64,000 nucleotides of DNA from Strongylocentrotus purpuratus (lineage: Eukaryota > Echinodermata > Echinoidea > Camarodonta > Strongylocentrotidae). The translations under genes and the position numbers were made by a program. The stretch spans positions 1,185,501-1,249,500 of the forward strand of contig NW_022145552.1 of NCBI RefSeq assembly GCF_000002235.5, written 5' to 3'. The notes below the pieces were generated by a model. It made no database searches. It saw nothing but the letters and a program-made list of their open reading frames with translations, and was not told where the DNA came from. Of the stretch, positions 13,632 to 25,061 are shown one piece after another (the stretch's first letter is position 1; each line of letters opens with the position of its first letter).

Positions 13632-13662
<31 letters not shown>

Positions 13663-16600
13663 GGGATTATTGAACATTAAATTAAACTAGACCTGCAATC
13701 GTTTTTGAAAATTTGCATGCATTGACGCTCGTGATTCTACATATAAACAGACGAAAGAGCATCTCTCGGACTATCTAGAGAAATTTGTTATAACTCTGTA
13801 GCATATCGGATGGTGAAGATAGGTAGGCCGAAAGATAGACTTCTAAAACAGCCCGAAAAGACAAAATGGCGCCTGGACGGTCACGAGTGAGATATTTCGG
13901 AGAACGAAGAGACAGATGACCTTGATTGGATGCCAGGGAATATGCAGAGCATCGTCCACGAGCCCCCATAAGTGATGTTTTCCTGGCATTTACTAACACA
14001 ATGGAGACCATAAAAAACAGTGCATGATAACGTCTTTTAAAATCGTGTAATAGTTATATCCATAGTTATCATGTATTTGGTTAAAGACATAGAATTGAGC
14101 TCTCATGGGGAATTAGACACCGCTCAGGTGTTTACCCAATAACAGGTGTTGTCAATCACCAGGGTTAGCCTTCAGTTTTATGGCCATTATACCTTATGTA
14201 GTGCTCTGCTTTCCCTCACCCGAAGATTCTTCGAGCATGGACCTACTTGCTCCGAAAGACTAGGGGAGAATTTTCGATTGGCCTACGGGTTTGCCGTGTG
14301 CAGATTTGTACTCATATTAATGGTATTTCCACCAAGTCTGGTGTCGGCGAATTATGGCCTTTTGCACATGGAAACTGACGAACCTCTCCCTTTAAGTTAC
14401 CAGACGAGTTGAATATCTTCTCACAATGTTTGCACTTGAAAGGTTTCTCTCCAGTGTGCGTTTTTTCTTTGTGGTCTAAGGGTGCGTTCAATCGAATTTT
14501 CGAAGCTAGAATCACAAACATGAATCACAAATCAAAACGCCGTTACAAAAAACAAGGTCACTGCGGTTAGCGTTGAAGCGATTTTTCATCAACGCTGATT
14601 CTAGCTCATTTCGAGCCCAGCCACTGCGGATCACACTCGCAGTGTGACCCAGGAAGTATAGGTCAACTTCGGCGCGCGCTTTTTGGAATTGTTTACGGGC
14701 GACTGTCGACTGCTGTTTTGAGCATAGATCGCAATAATAAAACAAAGAATGAGAAGGTGATGGAAGGAAGAAACAAAAAATAACATAAGGAAAGACAGAA
14801 AGAGAAAGTGATAGAATGATTGAAACAAAGAATAACAAAAGAGAAAGTGATAGAATTATAAAAAACAAAGAATAACATAAGAGAAGGTGATAGAAGGAAG
14901 GAACAAAGAATAACATAAGGAAAGACAGAGAGAGAAAGTGATAGAATGCTTAAAACAAAGAATTACATTAAAAAAGCTGATAGAAGGAAACAACACAAAG
15001 ATTAACATAAGAATAGAAGGAAGAAACAAAAACTAACAAAAGAGAAAGTGATAGAATTATAAAAACAAAGAATAACATAAGAGAAGGTGATTGAAGGAAA
15101 AAACAAAGAATAACATAATAAAAGACAAAAAGAGAATGTGATACAAGGAAGAAACAAAGAATAACATAAGGAAAGACAGAAAGAGAAAGTGATAGAATGA
15201 TTAAAACAAAGAATAACATAAGAGACTGTGATAGAATTATAAAAACAAAGAATAACATAAGAGAAGGTGATAGAAGGAAAAAACAAAGAATAACATTAAA
15301 AAAGCTGATAGAAGGAAAAAAAACAAAAGATTAACATAAGAATAGAAGGAAGAAACAAAGAATAACAAAAGAGAAAGTGATAGAAGGAAAAAACAAAGAA
15401 TAACATAAGAATAAAAGGAAGAAACAAAGAATAACATAATGAAAGACAAAAAGAGAATGTGATACAAGGAAGAAACAAAGAATAACATAAGGAAAGACAA
15501 AAAGAGAAAGTGATAGAATGATAAAAACAAAGAATAACATAAGGAAAGACAAAAAGAGAAAGTGATAGAATGATTAAAACAAAGAATAACATGAGAGAAA
15601 GTGATAGAATTATAAAAATAAAGAATAACATAAGAGAAGGTGATAGAAGGAAAAAACAAAGAATAACATAAGAATAGAAGGAAGAAACAAAGAATAACAT
15701 AAGGAAAGACAGAAAGAGAAAAAGATAGAAGGAAAACAAAGTATAACATAACGGAAAAGGCCACGATAAAGAGCATGGTATAGTAAACGCAAATTGCATG
15801 AAAAGCAGGCGCGCGGTTTTTGCCCAAACCGGAACAGGCTCCGTCATACAATCATGATTGAGAACTCCGTCCGTTCAATCGAATTTTAGCGACCGTGATT
15901 CTGCAGAATCATGATACAAAACGCATCTTTTTCAGCGTTTCATGTTTGTGTTTTCAAACACGTTTATTTTTACGACCGACGAAAAAAATCGCTTGGACGC
16001 ATTGCGTTTTGAACTAAACGTCTTTAGAAACCGTGATTCTAGGGTGAAAAAGTGTCGATTAAACGCACCCTAACTCTAACCACTTGTTGTCGGACCTCTC
16101 TTTAAGGAAATCAATGACATGACTGGTTAACATTTCAGTGAGTCTATACACTGAGCACACAGTCATGTGGTTAGTCAAACAGGATTGAGCTGCGCTTGAC
16201 CAACTATGCCGTATCTAGCTGTGCTGCTTGGCTGCAGTGGACGGCCATCAAGGTGAGGCCCCCAGCCTCTCCTCCTATTTTCTGATGTAGGCCTACACAC
16301 AGCTAGATAAGACAACACGTGTGGACTAGTTAGTATCTCAGATACGAAGTTTGAAAGAAATCATTATCGAGGAAGGAACCTAGATAAGGCTCGCAAGCAC
16401 TGCTCGCAAAACGAAAGGGATTTGAGTAAATAATGAAGAAAACGTCATGACGCGAGCTCTATGGCCCAAATGGCCTTCCATACTAACATAATCATGCAGG
16501 GTATTAAATAGCGTCCAAAATGGCACCTTGAAATATTTAATAAATCCGGCTTCGAAATGCCCTGTTTTGGGCTGCCCATAATATGCAAGCCTCATGGATC

Positions 16601-17325
16601 GTTTTTTAAAGTGGGGGGGGGGGGGATATTCACGACTTGGTAGAGCGTGGAGTAACTTGGTGTGGAGTCCAAGGGGCGGAGCCCCCTGATGCTAAAGGGT
16701 TTTAGCAGGCCCGGGACGGCGGAGCGTCATTGAAAGTGGGGAGGGGGCACCAGCAAAAAGGGCACTTTCTGGGGGAAAAGGGTCACCTACAAAGGAAACC
16801 TCAAAGCGAATTTTTTGTTTGTTTTGACAATGGTATATACCCCACATTATGATTACATTATCAGGAACGATTCCAATGTGTTTTTCTCTCTTTACATGGT
16901 CCAAGATACATGTATCTGAAGTAAAAGGGGACACTTTTCCTATGTAAAAAGAGGCACTTTAGGGCTACTTGAAAACGAAAGGGATGGGTGGGCACTGTGT
17001 CCAATAATTGCTAGGTAGGGGAATCATTAGGCTTCTGCGTTAAATGTCATTACATTTAAAAAAAGGCCTAATGTATTTAATTATCCATATACCTTTGAAA
17101 TACACAACATACCCTTTCTTCAACCTTCTTTTCATTATCCGTTGGGCCATCGAACAACTCGATTTTGATATCACCACACCTCCATTCTACGAACATTTGC
17201 TGGGGCGGAGAGAGTATTATGTGCTTCGCCATTTTTTCGTTTGTTTTCTGTTGGAGCAAAAAATAATGTAATGTAAATAAGACCTCCCTCTCTCAATATC
17301 TGTTTCTCTTCATTTCTTTTTTTTT

Positions 17326-17358
<33 letters not shown>

Positions 17359-19767
17359 CAAGAAAGAGAGAAAGCTTTATACAGTCAAACCATTCTCGTT
17401 TTTCATTGAAACATGTGCTTTAGGCACTTGTACATAAAGACCACTTGTCTTGTCTCCCTTAGGTGGTCTTTATAGACAGGTTTCATTGTACAGTACGTCC
17501 CAGAAAAAAACGAAACCGAGAATTATCGATGTTTTATCATAACTTAATCACATTTATAGTTGATAAATGACACATATTTGGAAAGCTTAGATTCCCCTCT
17601 TTCATTTGATGCAACTCATATAATATATTTTTCACGCACGAGTGATTAAAATGACTTTGAAGAGAGGAAACCAAAAAGTCATTTGGCGGACGGTATCTGA
17701 GTTTCAAGGAGAAAATCACATTTTTAGAAAGATGAGGTTCTGCCCTTTCATATGACACCTCAATTAGGAAAAATGAGCAAGGAATGAAAAAAAATCTGTT
17801 TGTTTGAAGTAGTGCTTGCATTTCCATAATTTTGTCAAACGAATTCGTTTTCACTGGGTGCCTGCCGTAGCAACAGAGTTGACAAAAGACTTAACTCCAT
17901 TTCATTGACAATCAGCCGTAGACAAAAGACTCCATGCATGGCTGATTGTCAACGAAACGGAGATTCGTCCGCCAAATAACTTTTTGGTTTCCTCTCTTCA
18001 AATTCATTTGAATCACTTATGCGTGAAATATGTATTATATGAGTTGCATCAAATGAAAGAGGAGAACCTAAGCTTTCCAAATATGAGTCATTTATCAATT
18101 ATAAATGGGATTAAGTTATGATAAAACATCGATAATACTCGGTTTCGTTTTTTTCTGGGACGCACTGTATATATATATATATATGTACATAGCTATATAC
18201 ATTTTATATATTTTTCTTTTTACTATGCTAGGAATGAATCCAGAGGGCTTAAATTACAAATTACGTGACAGAAAAAAATACGTGTCCCCCCCCCCCCCCA
18301 CACACACACAGCAACTAATTCAGTCGTCATCAAATCATAAAATAGCCAGAAATGTGTTCACTTTCTTTTCTTCTTTTTTTCAGAGAACTTTTTTGGGAAA
18401 TGAAACATATTTTTCTTTCTCGTTCTCTTCTTCATTTATATTTTTTTGAGGCCTCCTTAACGGCATATGGGTTAAATTTTCGACTCACTTGCTGGAATAT
18501 TTCCTGCGACCGATCACCCACCCCCCCCCCCCCCCCGCCCCCATCCAAAATTATAAACCAACGGTCCAACGCCCTTATCTCTGTCTCACCTTAATAACAT
18601 CCAAGAGATCGTCACATATGCAGAGTATCACTACGTGCGTGAACCCTTTCGTGACAGGTGGTCTTACGTATGGTGTGCACTCGACCCTCTTTCCGACGAA
18701 GTACCGAGTGATTAGGGCCACAATCCACCAAATACTGAAATGATCTACGTAGATATCCAAGTCCTTTGATCTGACGTCACAACGTGGGCAACCGTCGGTG
18801 GATGCCGGAATTCTCTCAAAAGTTGTTGAGTCTATACAAACGAGATTTATAACACAAATATTTGTTCCACATGAAACTTGTTCGTCATTGTTTTTTTTTT
18901 CAATGCTAAGTTATTGGTGAATATATAATCCAACAAATCATTGAGAGACAGCATGTATGCATCAACTCTCACTATGGAATAGAACTTTTCTTCTTCCTGA
19001 TCCCCATATTTTTTTTTGGAGGGGGAGGATGGGGATGGGGTGGGGGTGGGGGGGGGGGGCATATGCCCCATGTTCCAATACGATCATCTTCTGGTACATG
19101 AATAAGTTATCACTTAAACAATTAAACAAAAATCAAATATGAAAGAAAACTGAAGGTGACATGTATTTTACCTATTGTTAACGATAATTTTACTCATATT
19201 CTATGGTATTATTTCTATGTCAAAAATTGTTTGTTTGATTGATGAAAAAGGCATATGAGCTGCGGTAAATGGTACATGATACTTACTCCTGTGACAATTG
19301 CTCCGCTTCAATTTCCTACAATACACGAATCCTTAACTTAAACGATTGAATTTACACTATACCTAATTCTAACCATATCCCCAAGCCTAAACCTAACCTG
19401 GAATTCAATTGTTACCCTAATCATATGCCTATAACTTTGAAATAAAGAAATAAAGCCTGGAACTATTGTTGGCACAGGAGCTTTAGTCAGGTCCCCGCTG
19501 TAATTGCCCCAGACCTTTGTTGCGGGTGTAGAAGACGATCTCTGCCCGTCTTGGATTGGTGAAGTGTGCATTATGGTTCAATGTGACCTTGATAGGTTTG
19601 CTGAGCTTGGCTCCAGATGGCGAGAATCTGATGCCGCAGGATATTACTACTTCATTATCTTCAAGGGTAAGTTCTTGAGAACTGTCTGTCAGAAAATCCC
19701 AGTGAACTTTTATGCCGTCTGCAAAATAAAGGTTGGTATGATGAACAAAAGTTGTTCCTTTTCTCAA
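10373..19767 (-). CDS. ZU5-UPA-death domain gene (5' end not resolved)
   Basis: Minus-strand exons are 19767 to about 19508 (second half of ZU5, with LSKPIKVTLNH), about 18905-18590 (ZU5 end with VDHFSIWW, then start of UPA), 17247-17113 (UPA, GDIKIELFDGP), 13114-12952 (UPA end, KQFFFDVKPLESGESQKY), 11885-11819 (short Ala/Pro linker) and 10631-10373 (death domain, stop TAG). The phases of the last four introns agree (0, 0, 1, 2) and each exon has AG and GT borders. The ZU5-UPA-death arrangement is that of UNC5, PIDD and ankyrin-type proteins; in those families the death domain recruits partners and the ZU5-UPA part packs against it. The first half of ZU5 was not found, so more 5' exons are needed; the exon at 24262-24149 is a candidate. 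The join between the first two exons is off by one base unless the A10 run near 18891-18900 is one base longer. AATAAA signals lie at 10333-10328 and 10284-10279. Confidence 0.75.
10696..10795. repeat. GAT/AAT microsatellite
   Basis: Degenerate ATG/ATA/AAT triplets in the intron next to the last exon of the ZU5 gene. They probably grew from the tail of the adjacent SINE. Confidence 0.8.
10850..11035 (-). mobile_element. tRNA-derived SINE
   Basis: On the minus strand a B-box-like GGTTTGAATCCC lies at 10972-10961, followed by a unique body and an (ATT)n-rich end. The A box is weak. It sits in an intron of the ZU5 gene, in the same orientation as the gene. Confidence 0.55.
11819..11885 (-). other. 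67-nt linker exon of the ZU5 gene
   Basis: Bounded by TACTACAG| and |GTATGT. It encodes an Ala/Pro-rich hinge (AGAPFLPMHASVQAAG). Its entry phase 1 and exit phase 2 match its neighbours, which is the main support for the exon. Confidence 0.7.
12000..12900. other. Intron sequence, nothing recognised
   Basis: AT-rich intron between the UPA and linker exons. No coding or repeat signature stands out by eye. Confidence 0.5.
14395..14479 (-). pseudogene. C2H2 zinc-finger fragment split by a transposon
   Basis: The minus-strand frame contains HTGEKPFKCKHCEKIF, the linker and first half of a Kruppel-type finger. Past the transposon (from 16071) the frame continues open for at least 15 codons up to the target duplication. 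No full finger array is seen. Probably a dead or captured fragment inside the intron of the ZU5 gene. Confidence 0.6.
14480..16070. mobile_element. PIF/Harbinger-like non-autonomous element
   Basis: Terminal inverted repeats GGGTGCGTTCAATCGA and GGGTGCGTTTAATCGA (one mismatch) are flanked by the 3-bp direct repeat TAA (14477-14479 and 16071-16073), as PIF/Harbinger elements produce. No transposase frame is present. The interior is dominated by a tandem array. Length is 1591 bp. Family assignment rests only on the ends and target site. Confidence 0.8.
14735..15765. repeat. Complex tandem array inside the Harbinger-like element
   Basis: Units of about 30-55 bp are built from the words AACAAAGAATAACATAAG, GAAAGACAGAAAGAGAAAG and TGATAGAAGGAA in varying order, about 1 kb in all. 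Long frames across it, encoding Phe/Leu/Ser/Cys-rich repeats on the minus strand, are by-products of the array. Confidence 0.9.
17491..18167. mobile_element. Long-TIR MITE with TA target duplication (Tc1/mariner-like ends)
   Basis: The ends CAGTACGTCCCAGAAAAAAA and CAGTGCGTCCCAGAAAAAAA are inverted copies; the arms stay similar for about 200 bp. TA flanks both sides (17489-17490 and 18168-18169). The centre has a second inverted pair around GACAATCAGCC. No transposase frame. It lies in an intron of the ZU5 gene. Confidence 0.85.
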
Positions 19768-20642
19768 CTGTAAAAGATTGTATAATCTACTTGACTAGCA
19801 TGACTAGAAGGATAACAAGCATGAATTATCATAGATCAGTTCTGATTTGTTCATTCTGTCCATTTCAGCCAACTCCCCACCGTAATTTGTCCATTTAGTA
19901 TAGGCAAGCATTTTGCCGAGGTAAGCAAAAACATGAATATTCATGAACGCCATGGACTATTCGATTATTTACAGAGGGGTGCCATTGTGCACCACATCAA
20001 ACTCCCCTACTTTCAGTCAAGTGTTCCATTGTATTATGTAGTTTGTTAGCTTTATTATATACTTACTGTTTAATTATCAGATATCAATGGTAGTTTAAAG
20101 ATATGGAAAAGGTTCTTGTATTTTATATTTAGCAAAGCAATCTCATATACAAAATCACTATCAAGTGTCGTCTGATCCGCCGATTGCCGTCTGCTATATA
20201 TGTTCAAGGCACATTTATCTGTGGACTGTGATGTACACAGTTTACTCTTCATTGTAGATTTATGATTTAGATTTATGATTAGCCATCTGTCATGTATTAG
20301 ACTGTTGACACACATACAATTACCACACACATGAACACTGTCACTTCCCCTCCCCAACACACCGCCCGGTCCACACGTCATACCCAATGGCATATACATC
20401 CTGCAACATAGTGGAACATTCTAGTTTGGTAGTGACGGTGAACTAGCTACGTTGAGCGACAATGAGAAAACCGGAGCAATATGATCTCCATCACCATTAT
20501 CACCACCATCATCATCGCCATTATTGTATGCATCTTATCTAATGTACTTAAAAATGTATAATTATGTAAAATGAAGAAAAAATTGTTACTTTATGTATAT
20601 GATTATGTTCTATTTTGAAAACGCAGAAATAAAAACAAACAA

Positions 20643-20775
20643 ACATGCATTACCATCATCACCATCGTCATTGCCGAAAGTATCACACTACCATTAACCA
20701 CCACCATCACCATCATCAGTACCACCAACACCATCAACCCCACCAACACCATCATCACCACAACCATCATCATAC
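20643..20775. repeat. CAC/CAT/CCA triplet repeat
   Basis: Degenerate CAC and CAT triplets read as His runs in one frame. No gene context supports translation. It directly follows an AT-rich tail ending AAATAAAAACAAACAAAC, which looks like a retroposon 3' end. Confidence 0.85.
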
Positions 20776-21235
20776 CTCAGTTACAACGGCCATTGGGAGT
20801 AATGTCATTGTCATTGTTTGTTCGTTTTGTCGTTTGTCTTTATTTACCACGGGCAGTCACTGTTCTTTGTACCCTGTACGCTACCTCAGCTCTTCCCTCC
20901 CAGAGCTCCTCGTTTTCTGTCACCTTCTCTATCTCCCTCACATTTCATTTCTTGTCAACTCCATGCAACTCCCCCTTCCCCCCCTCTCTCTCTCTCTCTC
21001 ATTTGTTCCTGTGTCTGTTTTTCCTCATACTCCATTTATGGGAGAATGGGGGTGAATGTTCAGAGCACTTTTATTTCATCTATTTCATGCATGATTACGA
21101 TCAAGAGAATAGGTAACGAGTGGACAGTTGTAGGCAAGTCTGGTAAGTTTAACGCAGATAGCACCTCCAACCCTACCACCGGTAGTTTTATCAACAAGGT
21201 ACTGCAACCACGCCCTCCATGCACCGAATACTAAG

Positions 21236-23893
21236 ACCAAGCCCCAAGCCAGTCGTAACAACAAAATGTAGGTGACATCGAACAACCAGATAATTTGATT
21301 GGCAGCGAATCCTGGCTGGAGAAAGACATCCTCACATCAGAAATTTTCCCAGACCACCTACAAGTATTCAGAAAGGATAAAAATACACATGGAGGCGGTG
21401 TATTTGTTGCCATAAACAAAACCATCCCTTGTTTTGAGCGTACTGACCTTGCAGCGGAAAATACGGAGCTCCTGTGGTGCCGAGCATCTCTACCCAACCA
21501 AGATATCCTGATAGGCAGTTTTTACAGACCATCTGAAACCAACCATACTCCTATTTTAAACCTAGGAGAGAGCCTGTCTAAGATCACGAATGTTACTTAG
21601 TCGCCCTACATCATCCTGGGAGGATACTTTAACGTACCAAACCTTAGTTGGAAAGACCCGGAGTTCATTGTACCAAGCGGTAACCTCCAGTCCTCGCTTT
21701 TCCAGATTATTAATGACAACCATCTCACGCAAACTGTGACTTTCAAGACCAGAAGCGACCAAAATGGATCAGGAAATACACTCGACCTACTTCTAACCAT
21801 GCACCCATTATTATTGACTATTACGTAAGACCTAGTGCGGGAATTAGTGATCACTGCATCATCTTAGCCGATATGTCCAATAAAGTAAGGCTTTCTTCAA
21901 AACCACCGCGTAATGTACCACTCTGGAGGAAGGTTGAAAACGAGTATCTGAAACAAAAGACTGCTGGCATGAGAGACAACTTCTTTGCTGAAACACCTGA
22001 TAAGAAGAGTGTGGAAGAGAATTGGTCATGGTTCAGAGATGCAATAAATAAACTACTCCTTGGTTTACCCAAAAGCTACAACGACTCTGCAGCAAGAAGG
22101 AAAAACTGTACATCAAAGCCAGAAGTAGTGGCAATGAAGATGCGTGGAAAAAGTTTGTCAGCGTGAGGAAACAAATCGACAAGACACTACGCACCGCTCA
22201 CAACCACTATGTTGAATCCATTGTCAACTTGGAGCAACCGAAAGATTTCTGGCGCTACGTCAGATCTAGGCGAAAAGACACCACTGGAATCCAACCTCTG
22301 AAAGTTAATGGTAACCTCACCAGCAGCGATGCTGGGAAAGCAGAAGCTCTAGCCCAACAGTTCCAGAGTGTGTTCACGAGGGAAAACATTGATCCTGCTT
22401 CAATGCCGACTTTGCCACCAAGTGAAGTTCCCAGCATGCCTGACTTCGACATCACCACTGCAGGTGTAGAGAAGCTCCTGTTAAAGATCAACACTTCCAA
22501 AGCAATTGGTCCAGACCAGATACCAAACCAGATTCTAAAGAAAACCGCCCATGAAATTGCTCCTGTCCTTCAATTTATCTTCCAACAGTCTCTTAAAGGT
22601 AATACAAAGTTTTGATATGGGGTCATGAATTTGGTTCAAATGAACATATTGAAAGCATATGCGATCCTACAATATTCAGTGATTGTTGTCGCAGTCGAAA
22701 TCGAGTCTAAACTTATGAAATTGTAAATAATAAATTCTTTATGTTGTATAGCTCCATCTTAAGGTCAAGATAATAATTAAGCTATAAAACGATGTTTCTT
22801 GACTAAAATCGACCGATTAGCTATTCCCGTTTGGAAATTATATATCACAACTACATATTGGGACATTTTCATGGTCGCAGCTACCATTGTATGGCTGTAG
22901 GCGCTATTTGAAAATTTATATAAATTTACCGGGAGCACCGGTGAATTTTTATATTCAATTTTTTCTCGAAAGCAGAAGTGTTTTAGGGGCTAAATTTTGT
23001 AGTGCTTATAATACATCCACAGGGGCATCCAAATGTATAAAAATTGTAAAGAATTACTATCCACCCAATTTTCAAAATTCCCGAAACTTTGTATTACCTT
23101 TAACACTGGTGACCACCCATTGGATTGGAGAGGAGCCAACATCACCCCCATCTACAAGAAGGGTAGCACCACAGACCCAGCAAACTATAGACCTGTATCC
23201 TTGACTTGTAATTGTTGCAAGCTACTCGAGCATATAATCGACAGCAAGATCATGCGTCACTTCACTAAAAATAGTATACTTGCTAAAAACCAGCATGCCT
23301 TCCGAAAAGCTGGATTATGCGAGACACAGCTTATACTGACTGCTCACGACCTCACCATGAACTTGGACAAAAAATTTAACACAGATATGGCAATACTTGA
23401 CTTCTCGAAAGCGTTCGATGCCATGCCTCACCACCGTCTACTCCTCAAGTTGGATCACTACGGCGTCAGATACAAGACTCAAAGATGGATTCGTTCATTC
23501 CTGACAAATCGATTCCAGAGGGTGGTGGTAAATGGCGTGTCATCGGATTGGCAGCCTGTACTCCGCGGTGCTCCACAGGGCACAATGTTGGGTCCTCATC
23601 TGTTCCTCGTACTGATAACTGACATCCATGAAAACGTCAAGAGCTGCACAAGACTTTTTGCTGATAACTGCCTGCTTTTTAACACCGTCAAATCACCTGA
23701 TGACGAAACTGTTCTCCAAAAAGATCTAGACCAGATGGTTTGGGCCCAAAATTGGGGGATGAGGTTTAACCCAGCCAAATGTAGCACTCTGCGTCTTACT
23801 AGAGGCAAACATCCAGGAAAGACAAACTACAACATGATGGGCACTGTCCTTGAAGAAACAGACGAGACAAAATATCTTGGGATCTACGTTTCA
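21236..23893 (+). mobile_element. Inactive CR1/L2-type LINE, truncated at both ends
   Basis: The endonuclease part (about 21290-21840) includes SFYRPSETN and GGYFNVPNLSW. The reverse transcriptase part includes SKAIGPDQIPNQIL, WRGANITPIYKKG, DFSKAFDAMPHHRLL and GAPQGTMLGP. The catalytic FADD box reads FADN, so the second Asp is lost. There is one in-frame stop at 21598 and at least two frame changes (about 21800-21870 and 22165). A MITE splits the reverse transcriptase. The match stops at KYLGIYVS, about 23893. The family call rests on the RT sequence style; the exact clade was not tested. Confidence 0.85.
22597..23099. mobile_element. TTAA-flanked MITE inside the LINE
   Basis: A 16-bp perfect terminal inverted repeat, AGGTAATACAAAGTTT, is flanked by TTAA on both sides (22593-22596 and 23100-23103). 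Removing the element plus one TTAA restores the LINE frame exactly (QQSL then NTGDHPLDW). TTAA targets suggest a piggyBac- or Kolobok-like helper. Length is 503 bp with no protein frame. A short inner palindrome around ACCGGGAGCACCGGT is visible. Confidence 0.9.
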
Positions 23894-23914
23894 GCTTTTG
23901 TTTCTTTTTGTTTG

Positions 23915-23985
23915 TCTTTTAGTACTTTTAGATCTCATAAGCCGTGTTTATAGTAACATGTACGGGGTGCTTTGGGGTTGAAAAA
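23915..23985. repeat. Fragment of the duplicated-gene intron
   Basis: The words TAGATCTCATAAGC, AACATGTAC and GGGTTGAAAAA match 2046-2115 in copy A and 47058-47120 in copy C, in the same order. This may be a trace of a fourth unit of the gene family, next to the 3' side of copy B. Confidence 0.5.
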
Positions 23986-24148
23986 TAAATAAAAGGGGTT
24001 TACACAGTCATAATTTACTTCATCGCCTTGGATTGGGGGTTTTAATGCATGTTATGATGTTTAGAAATGACCATTATTTGTGTTCTACTTTTTTTTTTAG
24101 CAGACCAGTAATATGCATGCATTGTGTTTTTGCTTGAAACTTTCTTAC

Positions 24149-24262
24149 CCTCCTTCGAACGACTATGAGGCTCCGAACTCTGCTGTTGCTGATACACACC
24201 CATTGACTTGTGACTTGGAGTCGAGTCGTTAAAATTCCTTGAAGGTGAAGTCCTTGGACCAC
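24149..24262 (-). CDS. Candidate Ser/Gln-rich exon, probably of the ZU5 gene
   Basis: Bounded by ACCATTGCAG| and GAGG|GTAAG, with 114 nt open in phase 1-1. It encodes GPRTSPSRNFNDSTPSHKSM and a short Gln run. The style resembles the Ser-rich linker exon of copies A, B and C. It could be an upstream exon of the ZU5 gene or a remnant of a fourth family member. No domain is recognised. Confidence 0.4.
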
Positions 24263-25061
24263 CTGCAATGGTTGTCTTGCAGATGTCTGGTTTTGAGTCA
24301 AAAGAGCGTGAGCGATGTCTTTTCCAAACTTTTGTAGCAAGCTAGACCGTGTCAAATAAAAATCAAAGGAAGTTTTGTGCGACTCGCGGAAATTAAAAAT
24401 TTCACTCATACATTAACCATCCCTCCATTTATCGTCCTGGTACTGAGTGGGTTAAAATGTATCATAATTATTGTCTTTGATTGGTTCTTTTAAACTAGAA
24501 TTTCGCCTAATACAATATCATCTGCAATTGGTGAATAAATATTTGGTTGTAAGAGCACGGTATATTTAGAAGAGAGAGAGGGAGAGTTTAATTACATGTT
24601 GTCCAGCCCGACGAAGGCCCAAATACGACTCCTTCTCAATTCAGTAATGTAACGGGTAATATAAAGGCACAATGCGGACGTGGGGGAAAACGATGCGCTG
24701 AGCTATCTTGGAAAGCACACGCGCAGCGTATAATGGACAAGCATAAGACTGTGCTAGTCCGTAATAGATTTATTCGTTATTTCTCATTAATAAACTTTAG
24801 AACCTAAAGTAAGCCATACAATTCCAAAAGAGTATTTCTTTTGCAATGGACAGAGTATAATCAGAAATCAACATAAGCATTTCTGAGTCATAAATTCATC
24901 TAAAATGCGCAAGAAACAGCTAGCACTGGATCCGTGTGCTTTCCGTACGCTCATCCGCGGTTAACATAGTTCAAAGCAAAATATCAAAGTAAATCTCTTA
25001 TCTTACCATTAATTATATACAACACTCGGAATGAAATATCAGTTGCAATAAATATTAACAA

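Noticed and set aside
13775-14011. 78-codon minus-strand frame, or an Arg-rich plus-strand reading near 13865-13920
   Set aside because: Composition looks faintly coding but there is no recognisable domain, and no splice borders were found; left unannotated.
14735-15851. Phe/Leu/Ser/Cys-rich minus-strand frames up to 204 codons resembling membrane proteins
   Set aside because: They are translations of the tandem array inside the Harbinger-like element, open in several frames, without splice or start context.
18587-18736. ZU5 second exon starting at the TCATTTCAG acceptor near 18737
   Set aside because: The open frame extends upstream through VDHFSIWW, which fits the expected ZU5 end, so the acceptor-like string is probably coding; the longer exon was preferred.
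20070-20399. Candidate first exon of the ZU5 gene
   Set aside because: The frame shows no ZU5 start motif or signal peptide, and no matching donor was found.
20645-21055. His-rich protein frame
   Set aside because: Degenerate CAC/CAT microsatellite followed by unrelated sequence; no homology or splice signals.
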